From: Micromonospora sp. MW-13
GTDB lineage: Bacteria; Actinomycetota; Actinomycetes; Mycobacteriales; Micromonosporaceae
Assembly: GCF_003434305.1 (NCBI RefSeq)
Contig: NZ_QKKX01000038.1
Location: 1 to 64,000, forward strand
DNA length: 64,000 nucleotides
Direction: 5' to 3'
Positions 9,015 to 17,974 of the stretch are shown here, in pieces. A program made the translations under genes and the position numbers. Within the stretch, counting starts at the first letter, position 1, and each line of letters opens with the position of its first letter. The notes below the pieces were generated by a model, which was not told where the DNA came from, did no database searches, and was given only the letters and a program-made list of their open reading frames with translations.

Positions 9015-10291
9015 GGCAGCACCCCCTTCGACTCCAGCGCATCGGCGATGGCGTCACGCAGCTCGTCGGCCGTCCGCTCCGGCCTGATCGCCGACGGCGG
9101 CGACAGGATCGCCGACATCACGGTGGAGATGCTCTGGTACGCGGGGGTCAGCGGACGCGTCCCCGGCTCCTTCAGCTCCTCCAGGATGGTCTCCTTCATC
9201 GGGTACGCCTCGTCCATCTCCGGGTCGTCGTAGACCCGCTCGATGGTCGGCGGCACGCCGTCGTTGACCGCGGAGAACTTCTGGTTCGCGGCGTTGCGGA
9301 CGCACCGGGCCGCCTCGAAGGACTCCGTCGGGTGCTTCGAGTACGCGCTGACGGCCAGGTTCACCCCGCCGATGGTGACCTTGCTCGGGGTGTCGGCGTC
9401 GATCCCCGGCACCCGGGCCCACTTCACCTTCTTCGCCAGCTCCGGGTCGGCCTCCTGCAACGCCGGATAGACGAAGGGCCAGTTGACCTGGAACGCGCCG
9501 TCGCCGGACTGGAACTCCAGCCGGACCGGGTCCTCCGTGGCGTTGCTGAACGACGGGGAGGTCACGCCGGAGGCGGCGAACCGCTGGAGCTGGTCCAGCG
9601 CCTTGACGGTGCCGGCGTCCATCACGGCCCTCTTGCCGTCGTCGCTGAGGATCTGCCCGCCGGCGCTCTCGGCCAGGGTGTTGTAGAGGACGACCAGGCC
9701 CTCGTACTGCGCCCCCATGGTGAGCACCTGGTACGGCTTGCCCTGGGCCTTCAGGTCCTGGGCGGCGCTGATCATCTCGTCCCAGGTCTTCGGCGGCTGC
9801 CGCACCAGGTCGGTGCGGTACCAGAGGAGCTGTACGTTGGTGTTCTTCGGCGCGCCGTACAGCCTGTCCCGGTAACGGGCGGTGTCGAGCGGCCCGGCGA
9901 GGGTGCCCTGCTCCACCTCGGCCCTGTCCTGCCCGGTCCACTCCCGGATCCAGTCGGCGCTGGCGAACTCCTGCGTCCAGGTGACGTCGAGGCCCAGCAC
10001 GTCCATCCCGGTGTCCCCGGCGGCGAGCCGGCGGACGAGCTGCACCCGCTGGTCGTCGGCCTGTCGCGGCAGCACCCGGTACGCGATCTCGTAGCGCCCC
10101 CGGGCCTGGGCGTTGCAGTCGTCGACCACCTTCTGCAGGTTCTGCTCGGGCGGGTAGTACAGGTTGATGGTGGGCGTGCCGCCGTCGTCGCCGGAGCCGC
10201 ACGCGGCCAGCGGCGCGACCAGCGTGAGCGCCGCGGTGGCCGCCGCCAGCCGGGCCACCGGTCGGCGCCGACGTCGGGCCGGATCTGTCAT
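9011..10291 (-). CDS. lpqY: Trehalose-binding lipoprotein, LpqY-like
   Basis: 426-residue extracytoplasmic solute-binding protein. The lipoprotein signal runs from a polyarginine start through LTLVAPLAAC, with the lipidated Cys at residue 31. The mature part follows the mycobacterial LpqY pattern: YYPPEQNLQKVVDDCN, LLWYRTDLV, EGLVVLYNTL, FQVNWPFVYP, KVTIGGVNLAVS and ERVYDDPEMDEAYPM. LpqY recovers trehalose released during cell-envelope synthesis in mycobacteria; here the gene order lpqY-sugA-sugB-sugC is the same. Upstream GAGGGGGAGGG is a strong ribosome binding site. The frame continues upstream past the ATG at 10291, but that part has no signal-peptide features. Confidence 0.88.
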   Translation of the reverse strand: MTDPARRRRRPVARLAAATAALTLVAPLAACGSGDDGGTPTINLYYPPEQNLQKVVDDCNAQARGRYEIAYRVLPRQADDQRVQLVRRLAAGDTGMDVLGLDVTWTQEFASADWIREWTGQDRAEVEQGTLAGPLDTARYRDRLYGAPKNTNVQLLWYRTDLVRQPPKTWDEMISAAQDLKAQGKPYQVLTMGAQYEGLVVLYNTLAESAGGQILSDDGKRAVMDAGTVKALDQLQRFAASGVTSPSFSNATEDPVRLEFQSGDGAFQVNWPFVYPALQEADPELAKKVKWARVPGIDADTPSKVTIGGVNLAVSAYSKHPTESFEAARCVRNAANQKFSAVNDGVPPTIERVYDDPEMDEAYPMKETILEELKEPGTRPLTPAYQSISTVMSAILSPPSAIRPERTADELRDAIADALESKGVLP

Positions 10292-10439
10292 CGCCCTCCC
10301 CCTCTCTTCGGCGAACGGCCGGGGAAGCTCGCCCGTGCCCCGGCGCACGGCGGAACGGTCCGGAGCGGGCCACCACCGGCCCCGTCCCGGGCGCGCTTCG
10401 TGCCCGGAACACTGCCCGACCTGCGCAGCCGCGAAACCT

Positions 10440-10580
10440 GAGGGCGACGCCGCCGCCACGGAGCTGCTGGCGGCCGGAGCCCGGCTGGTCCGCGAGCCGG
10501 ACGTGGAGGTGAGCTGGTGGGTGCTGGCCGACCCGGAGGGCAACGAGTTCTGCGCCTTCGCGCCGCGCCCGAGGTCCTGA
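10440..10580 (+). pseudogene. Glyoxalase/VOC-family C-terminal remnant
   Basis: About 46 codons ending in a stop encode ATELLAAGARLVREPDVEV followed by WWVLADPEGNEFCAFAP, the closing motif of VOC (glyoxalase-like) proteins, including the metal-binding Glu region. The rest of the family fold (about 70-100 residues) is missing: upstream lies the promoter region of lpqY on the other strand. This is a 5'-truncated relic. Confidence 0.7.
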
Positions 10581-10810
10581 GCGCCGGTCCGTCGCCCCGG
10601 CGCGCCGACACGTGACCGGCGATGCTACCCAGCGTCCGCCGGTTCGACTAGCGTTTCCCTGGCGTTCCCCCACTCCGCTGCCAGCGCGTCGCCGTCGAAG
10701 TCGATACGCCTCCGGCCGGACGCTGCCTGCCCGATCGGTGGGTAATCGAGCGAACCCCCGCCGCCGGTCCACCGGTTGGGCAGGATCGTTGACGACGAGG
10801 AGGTGCCGTC

Positions 10811-11242
10811 GTGCAGGACACCCGCGCTCTCGCCCTGACGTTCGAGGTGAGCGGCCTGCCACCGGTGAAGACCGAAGCCCTGTCCATCTTCGCCGCCGGG
10901 CACCGGCAGGCGGCGAGGGTCCGGACCCTGCTCCTGGCGGCCTGCTCGGCGGCCCAGCGCACCGGCTGGACCCCGCTGGACGGGTCGGTGGAGGTGGAGG
11001 TGACCCTGCGCTGTCCGCCGGGGCACCGCACCTCCGACGCCAGCACCCTGCTCGGCGGGATCTGCGCGGTGCTGCAGGACAAGAAGCGGGTCGCGACGAT
11101 CGGCCTGACCCACCTCGGGGTCCTCGCCGACGTCGCCCTCTACACCGACGACCGGCAGATCCGCCGGCTGTCGTACCTGGAGGAGCCGGCGGAGGAGTTC
11201 TCCTACCAGGTACGGGTGGCCGCCCTGCCGGCCAGGGTTTGA
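10811..11242 (+). CDS. RusA-like fold protein, possibly without nuclease activity
   Basis: 143 residues that resemble RusA-type Holliday junction endonucleases: a first strand LTFEVSGLPPVKTEA, then VEVTLRCPPGHRTSDASTLL near residue 60 where RusA has PPxxRxxDxDN, and DDRQIRRLS near residue 117 matching the late DD motif. The second Asp and the Lys of the catalytic cluster are not seen (DAST, then LLGG), so activity is doubtful. The GTG start follows GAGGAGG. It sits on the same strand 47 bases before a small unknown gene. No phage genes are nearby. Assignment is by pattern only. Confidence 0.5.
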   Translation: MQDTRALALTFEVSGLPPVKTEALSIFAAGHRQAARVRTLLLAACSAAQRTGWTPLDGSVEVEVTLRCPPGHRTSDASTLLGGICAVLQDKKRVATIGLTHLGVLADVALYTDDRQIRRLSYLEEPAEEFSYQVRVAALPARV

Positions 11243-11289
11243 CCGACGTCCACGGTGGGGTACCGCGGACGCCGACGAAGGGAGCGCCG

Positions 11290-11565
11290 ATGTCGGAGCC
11301 ACATGTCACGCTCGACCCGAGCGGGCTCGACCCCGTGCAGCAGAAGCTGCGGGGTCCGCTGGAGGATCAGCTGACCTCGGCTCTACAGGCGGCCACCGAG
11401 CGGATCCGGGCCAGCTACGCGGGCGAACCGGTCGAGCAGGTCTGCCAGCGGCTGCTGGACGAGACGAGGTCCGGGCTGCACCCGGACATCGCCGCCGGCT
11501 TCCAGCCGGACATGGACGAGTTCTGCCGGGTCGCGGTGGCGATCGTCCGGGGCGAGATCTCCTGA
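11290..11565 (+). CDS. Small protein of unknown function
   Basis: 91 residues, acidic and soluble, with regular amphipathic spacing (LEDQLTSALQAATERIRASYAG, VEQVCQRLLDETRSGL) that suggests a mostly helical bundle. There are no membrane segments and no known motif. ATG at 11290 follows GAAGGGAGCGCCG. High G/C in third positions and its close spacing after the RusA-like gene support a real gene, perhaps co-transcribed with it. Confidence 0.7.
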   Translation: MSEPHVTLDPSGLDPVQQKLRGPLEDQLTSALQAATERIRASYAGEPVEQVCQRLLDETRSGLHPDIAAGFQPDMDEFCRVAVAIVRGEIS

Positions 11566-12006
11566 CCCGCGGTCGCGGGCGCCGGCCTGCCCGGGACCGG
11601 TGGCGTCGGCCCGACGGGCCGGCACGGGTCAGGACCGGGTCCGCAACTCCCCGGCCCTGACCCACCAGCCGTCCGGCATGGCAGCGGAATCCGCCGCGAG
11701 GAGCGCGTGGGCGCGGCACGCCGCCCACGCGCGGCTCAACGCGACGGGCCAGCCCGCTCGCACTCAGCTCCACGGTGCCCCACCGCCGGACTTCGGCGCG
11801 CTCGTGATTCACCCCGAAGAGCCGCGAGCGCCGGCCCAGGTTAGGCCCGTCGCCGCAGGTCGGACAAGGTTCTCCCGCTGCCCGGCGGGGTGATTGATGT
11901 CAAGGCTGAAAACCGGCATGTCCCCGTAACACGGTCAGCGCCCCCGGCGCTGTTCCCACCGGGAGCGGGTCCGTCCGGGGGAGTTCGCAAGGACCGGACG
12001 GCTGGC
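11566..12006. other. Intergenic region, no gene recognised
   Basis: 441 bases between the small protein gene and a convergent HAD gene. Short frames are present on both strands but none has a plausible ribosome binding site, known motif or matching codon bias. A locally AT-richer patch lies at about 11890-11930. I see no tRNA or clear hairpin. Confidence 0.6.
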
Positions 12007-12717
12007 TCAGAAGTGCCGGAGCAGGTCCGGGAAGGTGGCCAGCCGGAGCACCCCGGTGTCCGTCGGGTCCAGGTCGTCGTGCTCCAGCACCCAGGTGTTC
12101 TCGTTGGGGATGAACACCGCCCGCATCCCGGCCGCCCGCGCCGGCAGGATGTCCGACCTCGGGGAATTGCCGATCATCCAGGCGTCGGCCGGATCGATGT
12201 CGTGCTCTCCGACCAGCCACCGGTAGGTCTCGGCGTCCTTCTCCCGCACGATGTGCGCGGCGTGGAAGTGGTGCAGCAGCCCGGACGCGTCCAGCTTGCG
12301 CTGCTGCTCCGCCAGGTCACCCTTGGTGAGCAGCAGCAGCCGGTGCCGCCCGGCCAGCGCGTCGAGCGTCTCGGCGACCCCGGGCATCAGCTCGACCCGG
12401 TGCGCGACGAGCGCCTCGGCCAGCAGGTCGATCTCCCGGCGCTCGGCGTCCGTGGTGGGGCGCTCGCGCAGCCGCTCCAGGCACTCACCCAGGCTGCGCA
12501 GGAAGACCTTGCTGCCGTACCCGTGGACGGCGGCGTTGGCCCGCTCCACGTCGTCGAGCACCTTCCGGATCTCGACCCGGTCGAGCGTGGGGTGGTCCAG
12601 CCAGTCGAGGTAGTCGTGGATCACCCGCTCGAACAGCACGTTGTTCTCCCACAGCGTGTCGTCGGCGTCGAAGACCAGCACCTGCGCGTCCCGGCGCTGC
12701 CCGGTGGCGTGTTCCAT
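12007..12717 (-). CDS. HAD-superfamily hydrolase
   Basis: 236-residue phosphatase-like protein with all four HAD motifs: nucleophile FDADDTLW at about residues 16-23, motif II LLLLTKGD, motif III Lys in IVREKDAE, and motif IV MIGNSPRSDILPA. The cap is helical, as in the subfamily I phosphatases. Substrate unknown. ATG at 12717 follows GGAAGGGAAGAG. It lies 63 bases downstream of the large GH63-like gene on the same strand, so the two are probably one operon. Confidence 0.85.
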   Translation of the reverse strand: MEHATGQRRDAQVLVFDADDTLWENNVLFERVIHDYLDWLDHPTLDRVEIRKVLDDVERANAAVHGYGSKVFLRSLGECLERLRERPTTDAERREIDLLAEALVAHRVELMPGVAETLDALAGRHRLLLLTKGDLAEQQRKLDASGLLHHFHAAHIVREKDAETYRWLVGEHDIDPADAWMIGNSPRSDILPARAAGMRAVFIPNENTWVLEHDDLDPTDTGVLRLATFPDLLRHF

Positions 12718-12780
12718 CGCTCTTCCCTTCCGCACGGCCCGGGACACCGTACTGCCGGCGCCTGGACGGGGGCCGGCGGG

Positions 12781-15507
12781 TCAGCGGCGCAGGGTGAGGA
12801 TCAGGTCGGCGACCAGCGCCGTCCAGCCGGTCTGGTGCCACGCGCCCAGGCCCGCGCCGTTGTCGCCGTGGAAGTACTCGGGGAAGCAGATCAGGTCCCG
12901 CCAGTCCGGGTGGGTCTGGAAGAGCTGGGCGGCCCCGTAGATCGGCCGCCGGCCCCAGCCGTCCCGGGTGAACAGCGCGATCAGCCGGGCGGAGAGGTCG
13001 TCGGCGATCTCGTCGAGGGTGCGCTTCACCCCCGACCTGGTCGGGTACTCCACCTGGAGGTCGTCGCCGAAGAACGCGGCGTAGTCGCGCAGCGCGCTGA
13101 TCAGCAGGAAGTTGGTCGGCATCCAGATCGGGCCGCGCCAGTTGGAGTTGCCGCCGAACAGGCCGCTGGTCGACTCGGCCGGCTCGTAGCCGACGCTGAA
13201 CTCCTGCCCGCCGAGGGTGACGGTGAACGGCTTGTCCAGGTGGGCGCGGCTGAGCGTGCGCAGGCCGTACTCGGAGAGGAACTCGTCGGGGTCCAGCATC
13301 CGGGCCAACAGCCGGACCACCTGCTCGGGGCCGACCATGGACAGCAGCCGCTGCTGGCTGCCGTCCGGGCCGATCCGGCGGGTGCCGATCACGTCGGCGT
13401 ACTCGGGGCGGTTGGTGAGGAACCAGCGCAGCCGGGCCCCCAGCTCGGGCAGCCGGCGCAGGGTCCGCGCGGTGAGCCGGGTGGTGGCGGCCAGCGGCAG
13501 CAGCCCGACCACCGAGCGCACCTTCAGCGGCACCTGGCTGCCGTCGGCCAGCCGCAGCACGTCGTAGAAGAACGCGTCCTCGTCGTCCCACAGCCCCTGC
13601 TCGTACGCGGCGGCGGCGATGTAGGCGAAGTGTTCGAAGAACTTGGTGGCGGTGTCGGCCCAGGTGCGGTCGTGCTCGGCCAGGACGACGGCGATGTCGA
13701 GCAGGTTGAGCGCGTACATGCCCATCCAGCCGGTGCCGTCGGACTGCTCCAGCACCCCGGCCACCGGCAACGCCGCCGAGCGGTCGAACGGGCCGACGTT
13801 GTCGAGCCCGAGGAAGCCGCCCTCGAAGACGTTGTTGCCGCCGGTGTCCTTGCGGTTGACCCACCAGGTGAAGTTGAGCAGCAGCTTGTGCATCACCCGG
13901 GCCAGGAACTCGTGGTCGCGGGAGCCGTCGATCTCGAAGACCTTCAGCGCGGCCCAGGCGTGCACCGGCGGGTTCACGTCGCCGAACGCCCACTCGTACG
14001 CGGGGATCTGCCCGTTGGGGTGCAGGTACCACTCGCGGAGCAGGAGCAGGACCTGCGACTTGGCGAAGCCCGGGTCGACCCGGGCGATGCTGACGCAGTG
14101 GAAGGCCAGGTCCCAGGCCGCGTACCAGGGGTACTCCCACGGATCCGGCATGGAGATCACGTCGAAGCTGGTCATGTGCCACCAGTGGCTGTTGCGCCCG
14201 TGCCGGCGGCCGGCCGGCGGGGGCGACGAGCCGGGGTCGCCCTCCAGCCACCGCTTGACGTCGAAGTGGTAGAACTGCTTGCCCCACATCAGCCCGGCGA
14301 TGGCCTGCCGGGCCACGAGGGCCTCGTCGGCGGTGGCGGCGGCCGGGACGACACTGTCGAAGAACCGGTTCGCCTCGGCCCGCCGGGCCCACACCACCGC
14401 GTCGAAGCCGTCCCCGAGGTCGGCCCGGGGCGGCGTCGTGTCGCCGGGCGGCGGGGCGGTGCGGGTCAGCCGCAGCCGGATCTGACGCTGCCCGCCGGCC
14501 GGCACGTCGAACACGTAGTGCAGCGCGCCCTTGGTGCCGACCCGGTCCGGGTTGACCGTCGGCGCGCCGTCGACCACGTGGTCGTTGATCCCGTCCTTCG
14601 GGTACGCCGAGCGGCCGGGCAACCCCCACAGCCGCTCGGCGTTGGTGTCGTTGTCGCACAGCAGCGGGACCGGGTCGCCGTCGCCCTCCAGGAGGATCTG
14701 GCCGAGCACCCAGTGCTCGCCCACCAGCCGGGCGGCGGAGCCGGAGCCGGCGGCGGAGCCGACGATCCGGGGCACCCGGTCCCCGCCGGGCAGTCCCCAC
14801 GCCCAGGTGTTGCGGAACCACAGCGACGGCAGCACGTGCAGCCGCTCGTCGGTGTCCCCCCGGTTGGCGACGGTCACCACGACGCACATGTCGGTCGGGG
14901 ACGCCTTGGCGTAGTCGACGCTCACCGCCCAGTACCGGTCGTCGTCGAAGACGCCGGTGTCGACCAGCTCGTACTCCGTGTCGTCACGACCGCGCAGGGC
15001 GTTGACGGCGACCAGCTCGTCGTACGGGAAGGCGGCCTGGGGGTAGTGGTAGCGCCAGCGCATCCAGGAGTGGGTGGGCGTGGAGTCCAGATACCACCAG
15101 TAGTCCTTGACGTCCTCGCCGTGGTTGCCGCCGTCCCCGCCGAGGCCGAACATCCGCTCCTTGAGGATCGGGTCCCGGCCGTTCCACAGGGCGAGCGCGA
15201 AGCAGAACGTCTGCCGGTCGTCGCAGACGCCCGCCATGCCGTCCTCGTTCCACCGGTAGGCTCTGGACCGCGCGTGGTCGTGGGGGAAGTAGTCCCACGC
15301 CGTACCGTGCTCGCTGTAGTCCTCCCGTACCGTCCCCCACGCCCGCTCGGACAGATAGGGACCCCATGCGCGCCAGTCCTGCTCCCCCGAGTCGGCCTGG
15401 GCCAGCCGGAGCCGTTCAGCGTCGGCTGCGGACGCGGTTGCGGGGGGCACGTCGGTGATCACGTGCCTATCTTCGACGCCGCCGGGGTACTTCACCACAG
15501 CGGCCAT
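12781..15507 (-). CDS. Large glucosidase, GH63/MGH1-like family
   Basis: 908 residues. The N-terminal region has the signature of the large bacterial glucosidase family: ERAWGTVREDYSEHGTAWDYF, then YRWNEDGMAGVCDDRQ and GNHGEDVKDYWWYLD. The C-terminal (alpha/alpha)6-barrel region includes WHMTSFDVISMPDPWEYPWYAAWDLAFH, YEWAFGDVNPPVHAWA and FNW-type repeats, then NSNWRGPIWMPTNFLL. These enzymes cleave alpha-glucosidic bonds; the natural substrate is uncertain. No signal peptide is visible, so it is cytosolic. The start is 42 bases from the divergent debranching-enzyme gene, so the two promoters overlap each other's 5' ends. Confidence 0.82.
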   Translation of the reverse strand: MAAVVKYPGGVEDRHVITDVPPATASAADAERLRLAQADSGEQDWRAWGPYLSERAWGTVREDYSEHGTAWDYFPHDHARSRAYRWNEDGMAGVCDDRQTFCFALALWNGRDPILKERMFGLGGDGGNHGEDVKDYWWYLDSTPTHSWMRWRYHYPQAAFPYDELVAVNALRGRDDTEYELVDTGVFDDDRYWAVSVDYAKASPTDMCVVVTVANRGDTDERLHVLPSLWFRNTWAWGLPGGDRVPRIVGSAAGSGSAARLVGEHWVLGQILLEGDGDPVPLLCDNDTNAERLWGLPGRSAYPKDGINDHVVDGAPTVNPDRVGTKGALHYVFDVPAGGQRQIRLRLTRTAPPPGDTTPPRADLGDGFDAVVWARRAEANRFFDSVVPAAATADEALVARQAIAGLMWGKQFYHFDVKRWLEGDPGSSPPPAGRRHGRNSHWWHMTSFDVISMPDPWEYPWYAAWDLAFHCVSIARVDPGFAKSQVLLLLREWYLHPNGQIPAYEWAFGDVNPPVHAWAALKVFEIDGSRDHEFLARVMHKLLLNFTWWVNRKDTGGNNVFEGGFLGLDNVGPFDRSAALPVAGVLEQSDGTGWMGMYALNLLDIAVVLAEHDRTWADTATKFFEHFAYIAAAAYEQGLWDDEDAFFYDVLRLADGSQVPLKVRSVVGLLPLAATTRLTARTLRRLPELGARLRWFLTNRPEYADVIGTRRIGPDGSQQRLLSMVGPEQVVRLLARMLDPDEFLSEYGLRTLSRAHLDKPFTVTLGGQEFSVGYEPAESTSGLFGGNSNWRGPIWMPTNFLLISALRDYAAFFGDDLQVEYPTRSGVKRTLDEIADDLSARLIALFTRDGWGRRPIYGAAQLFQTHPDWRDLICFPEYFHGDNGAGLGAWHQTGWTALVADLILTLRR

Positions 15508-15549
15508 TCTCGTCGTGGCGTGTTACACCTCGCGGCTGGTGGAGGAAAG

Positions 15550-17493
15550 TTGATCGACATTCGTTTCGGCCCCCAGGTGTGCGGGGAGCTGACCGGCGGG
15601 GCCACCAGGGAGTGGCTGGTCCCGGACGGCCTGGGCGGGTACGCGATGGGCACCGTGAGCGGGCTGCGCACCCGGCGCTACCACGGGCTGCTGGTGATAG
15701 CCGGCCAGACACCGGCGTCCCGACGGATGGGACTGGTCAGCCTGGACCCGACGGTCACCCTCCCCTCCGGGGCGCGGCTGCGCCTCGGCGCGCACGAGTG
15801 GTCCTCCGGCGACGTCGACCCGCGCGGCTTCGAGCTGCTGGAACGCTTCGACCTGACCGACGGCCTGCCCCGCTGGCGGTGGCGCGTCGGCGATGTGGTG
15901 ATCGAGCGCGAACTGGCCATGGCGTACGGGCGCTCGTGCGTGGCCGTGGTGCACCGGCTGGTCGCCGGCGGTCCGGTCCGGCTGGACCTGTCGGCGGCCT
16001 GCACCTGGCGGGACGCGCACGGCGAGCGGCGCGCGGACGGCCCGGCGCCCCGGGTCGAGCCGGTGGACGGCGGCGCCGTGGTGGAGGACGCGTTCCGGCT
16101 CGCCGGGCCGGGCTGGGCCCCGGAGGGCCAGTGGTGGGTCGGGGTGCACCACCGCGAGGAGGAGACCCGGGGCCTACACCCGGACGAGGACGTGTGGCAC
16201 GCCGGCCGGTTCTCCGGTGCCCTGGAGCGCCCCGGCGACACGGTGTCGGTACTGGCCTGGGCCGGCGACCTGGCCGCCGAACCGCCCCCGGCGGAGGAGA
16301 TCGTCGCGGCGGCCCGGCGGCGCAACCGGCGGGTGGTGGCGCGGGCCGCGCCCGCCGACGCGGTCGAGGCCACCCTCGCGCTGGCCGCCGACGCGTTCGT
16401 GGTGCGCACCGCCGCCGGCCCCGACGTGGTCGCCGGCTACCCCTGGTTCGGCGCCTGGTCGCGGGACACGATGACCTCCTACGAGGGGCTCTTCCTGAGC
16501 ACCGACCGGGCCGACGAGGGGCGGGAGCTGCTGCGGGCGTACGCGGCGACCCTGTCGGAGGGGATGCTCGCCAACACCGCCGACACCGGGCGGGTGGAGT
16601 ACAACACGGTCGACGCGACGCTGTGGTTCCTGCACGCGGTGAGCCGGCACGTCACCGTCACCGGCGACACCGACCTCGGCGACGAGCTGCTGCCCGCGCT
16701 GCGCGGGGTGGTCGACGCGCACCTGGCCGGCACCCGGTACGGCATCGCCGTCGACCCGGCCGACGGGCTGATCACCCAGGGCGGCACCCCGGACACGGCG
16801 CTGACCTGGATGGACGCCCGGGTGTACGGGGTGCCGGTCACCCCGCGCACCGGCAAGCCGGTGGAGGTCAACGCGCTGTGGGTCAACGGCCTCGCGGGGC
16901 TGGCCGAGCTGACCGAGCTGGCCGGCGCCGACGCCGACGGGCTGTGGCGGCTGCACGCCCGGGCCACCGCCTCGTTCGCCGCCCGCTTCCCCTCGCCGGC
17001 CGGCTGGCTGCACGACGTGGTGGACGCGCCCGCGCCCGCGTACCCGCTGGGTGGGGCGCCGCTGCACGACGACGACCTGCTGCGACCGAACCAGTTGCTG
17101 GCCTGGTCGCTGCCGTACGCGCCGCTGGAGCCGGACGAGTCGACCCTGCGCCGGGTGGCCGCCGGGCTGCTCACCCCGCTCGGGCCGCGCAGCCTCTCCC
17201 CCGACTGCCCCGGCTACGTCGGCCGGCACCGGGGCGGCCCGGCCGAGCGGGACGGCGGCTACCACCAGGGCACGGTGTGGCCGTGGCTGCTCGGGCCGTA
17301 CGTGGACGCCGCCCGGCGGGCGAAGCTCGACGTCGACGGGTTGTTCGTGGGCGTCGACGCACACCTGACCGAGTACGGGCTGGGTTCGGTCAGCGAGACC
17401 GCCGACGGGGCGGCGCCGCACGGCGCGACCGGCTGCCCGTTCCAGGCGTGGTCGGTGGCCGAGGTGCTGCGCGCCCGGCGGGTCCGCCGGTAG
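15550..17493 (+). CDS. Glycogen debranching enzyme family protein (amylo-alpha-1,6-glucosidase type)
   Basis: About 647 residues. The N-terminal domain carries the GDE_N signature EWLVPDGLGGYAMGTVSG and TRRYHGLLV at residues 21-49. The C-terminal barrel has GYPWFGAWSRDTM near residue 300, NTADTGRVEYNTVDATLWFLHAV, VEVNALWVNGLAGLAEL and GYHQGTVWPWLLGPY. It would remove alpha-1,6 branches from glycogen or related glucan. The proposed start is TTG at 15550 directly after GGAGGAAAG; the frame is open far upstream, but that part is antisense to the glucosidase gene. The short ribosome-site spacing (4 bases) leaves some doubt about the start. Confidence 0.82.
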   Translation: MIDIRFGPQVCGELTGGATREWLVPDGLGGYAMGTVSGLRTRRYHGLLVIAGQTPASRRMGLVSLDPTVTLPSGARLRLGAHEWSSGDVDPRGFELLERFDLTDGLPRWRWRVGDVVIERELAMAYGRSCVAVVHRLVAGGPVRLDLSAACTWRDAHGERRADGPAPRVEPVDGGAVVEDAFRLAGPGWAPEGQWWVGVHHREEETRGLHPDEDVWHAGRFSGALERPGDTVSVLAWAGDLAAEPPPAEEIVAAARRRNRRVVARAAPADAVEATLALAADAFVVRTAAGPDVVAGYPWFGAWSRDTMTSYEGLFLSTDRADEGRELLRAYAATLSEGMLANTADTGRVEYNTVDATLWFLHAVSRHVTVTGDTDLGDELLPALRGVVDAHLAGTRYGIAVDPADGLITQGGTPDTALTWMDARVYGVPVTPRTGKPVEVNALWVNGLAGLAELTELAGADADGLWRLHARATASFAARFPSPAGWLHDVVDAPAPAYPLGGAPLHDDDLLRPNQLLAWSLPYAPLEPDESTLRRVAAGLLTPLGPRSLSPDCPGYVGRHRGGPAERDGGYHQGTVWPWLLGPYVDAARRAKLDVDGLFVGVDAHLTEYGLGSVSETADGAAPHGATGCPFQAWSVAEVLRARRVRR

Positions 17494-17586
17494 CGCTCTG
17501 CATCCCGGCAACGGTGACGTCTCCGCTGGTTATCCGGCCGGGGGCCGGATTGGTCCCCGATCCAGGGCGCGTCGTCGGCATCCGGG

Positions 17587-17895
17587 CTGCGGGTGGTGAT
17601 CGCCGGCGACGGCCCTGCCCGCACAGCGACCCGGACGCGCCCGCCGGCGCGGTCGACCGGCTCCTCCGGCGACGAGGTCTTCGCCCGCCGGGTGGCCCGC
17701 CGGGCCCGCACCATGGTCAGCGAGCGGTACGGCTGGGCGACCATCGCCGCCCACACCGCGAGCAGCTACGCCGCGGCCCGCCGCGAGCACGACACGTTCC
17801 AGGCCCGGCGGGCGGCGAGCCGGCTGGCCGCCGGGCGGGCCCGGATCGTCATCCCGGAGGGGAACCTGCTGACGGCCGGGCCCGCGGCCTGCTGA
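17587..17895 (+). pseudogene. Glycosyltransferase (GT4-like) remnant with internal deletion
   Basis: The frame encodes LRVVIAGDGPAR, the nucleotide-sugar-site strand typical of GT4 enzymes, then a low-complexity join, then the C-terminal helix DEVFARRVARRARTMVSERYGWATIAAHTASSYAAA that normally ends such proteins. About 300 N-terminal residues and the central donor-binding part are missing. No start codon with a ribosome binding site precedes it. The intergenic remainder up to the kinase at 17975 shows only that gene's GGAGGAG site. Confidence 0.7.
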
Positions 17896-17974
17896 CCGTT
17901 TCCCGGCCTGTCGTCCGATAGGTCGACGCCGATCCGCTGGCTATGGTGTACGTCGCGGCCAGCGGAGGAGAACG

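Noticed and set aside
11890-15549. Very long plus-strand open frame running into the debranching-enzyme gene
   Set aside because: It is the antisense shadow of the HAD and GH63-like genes. Its translation is Gly/Val/Gln/His/Arg-rich without domains, and stop codons are rare in this frame only because of high third-position GC.
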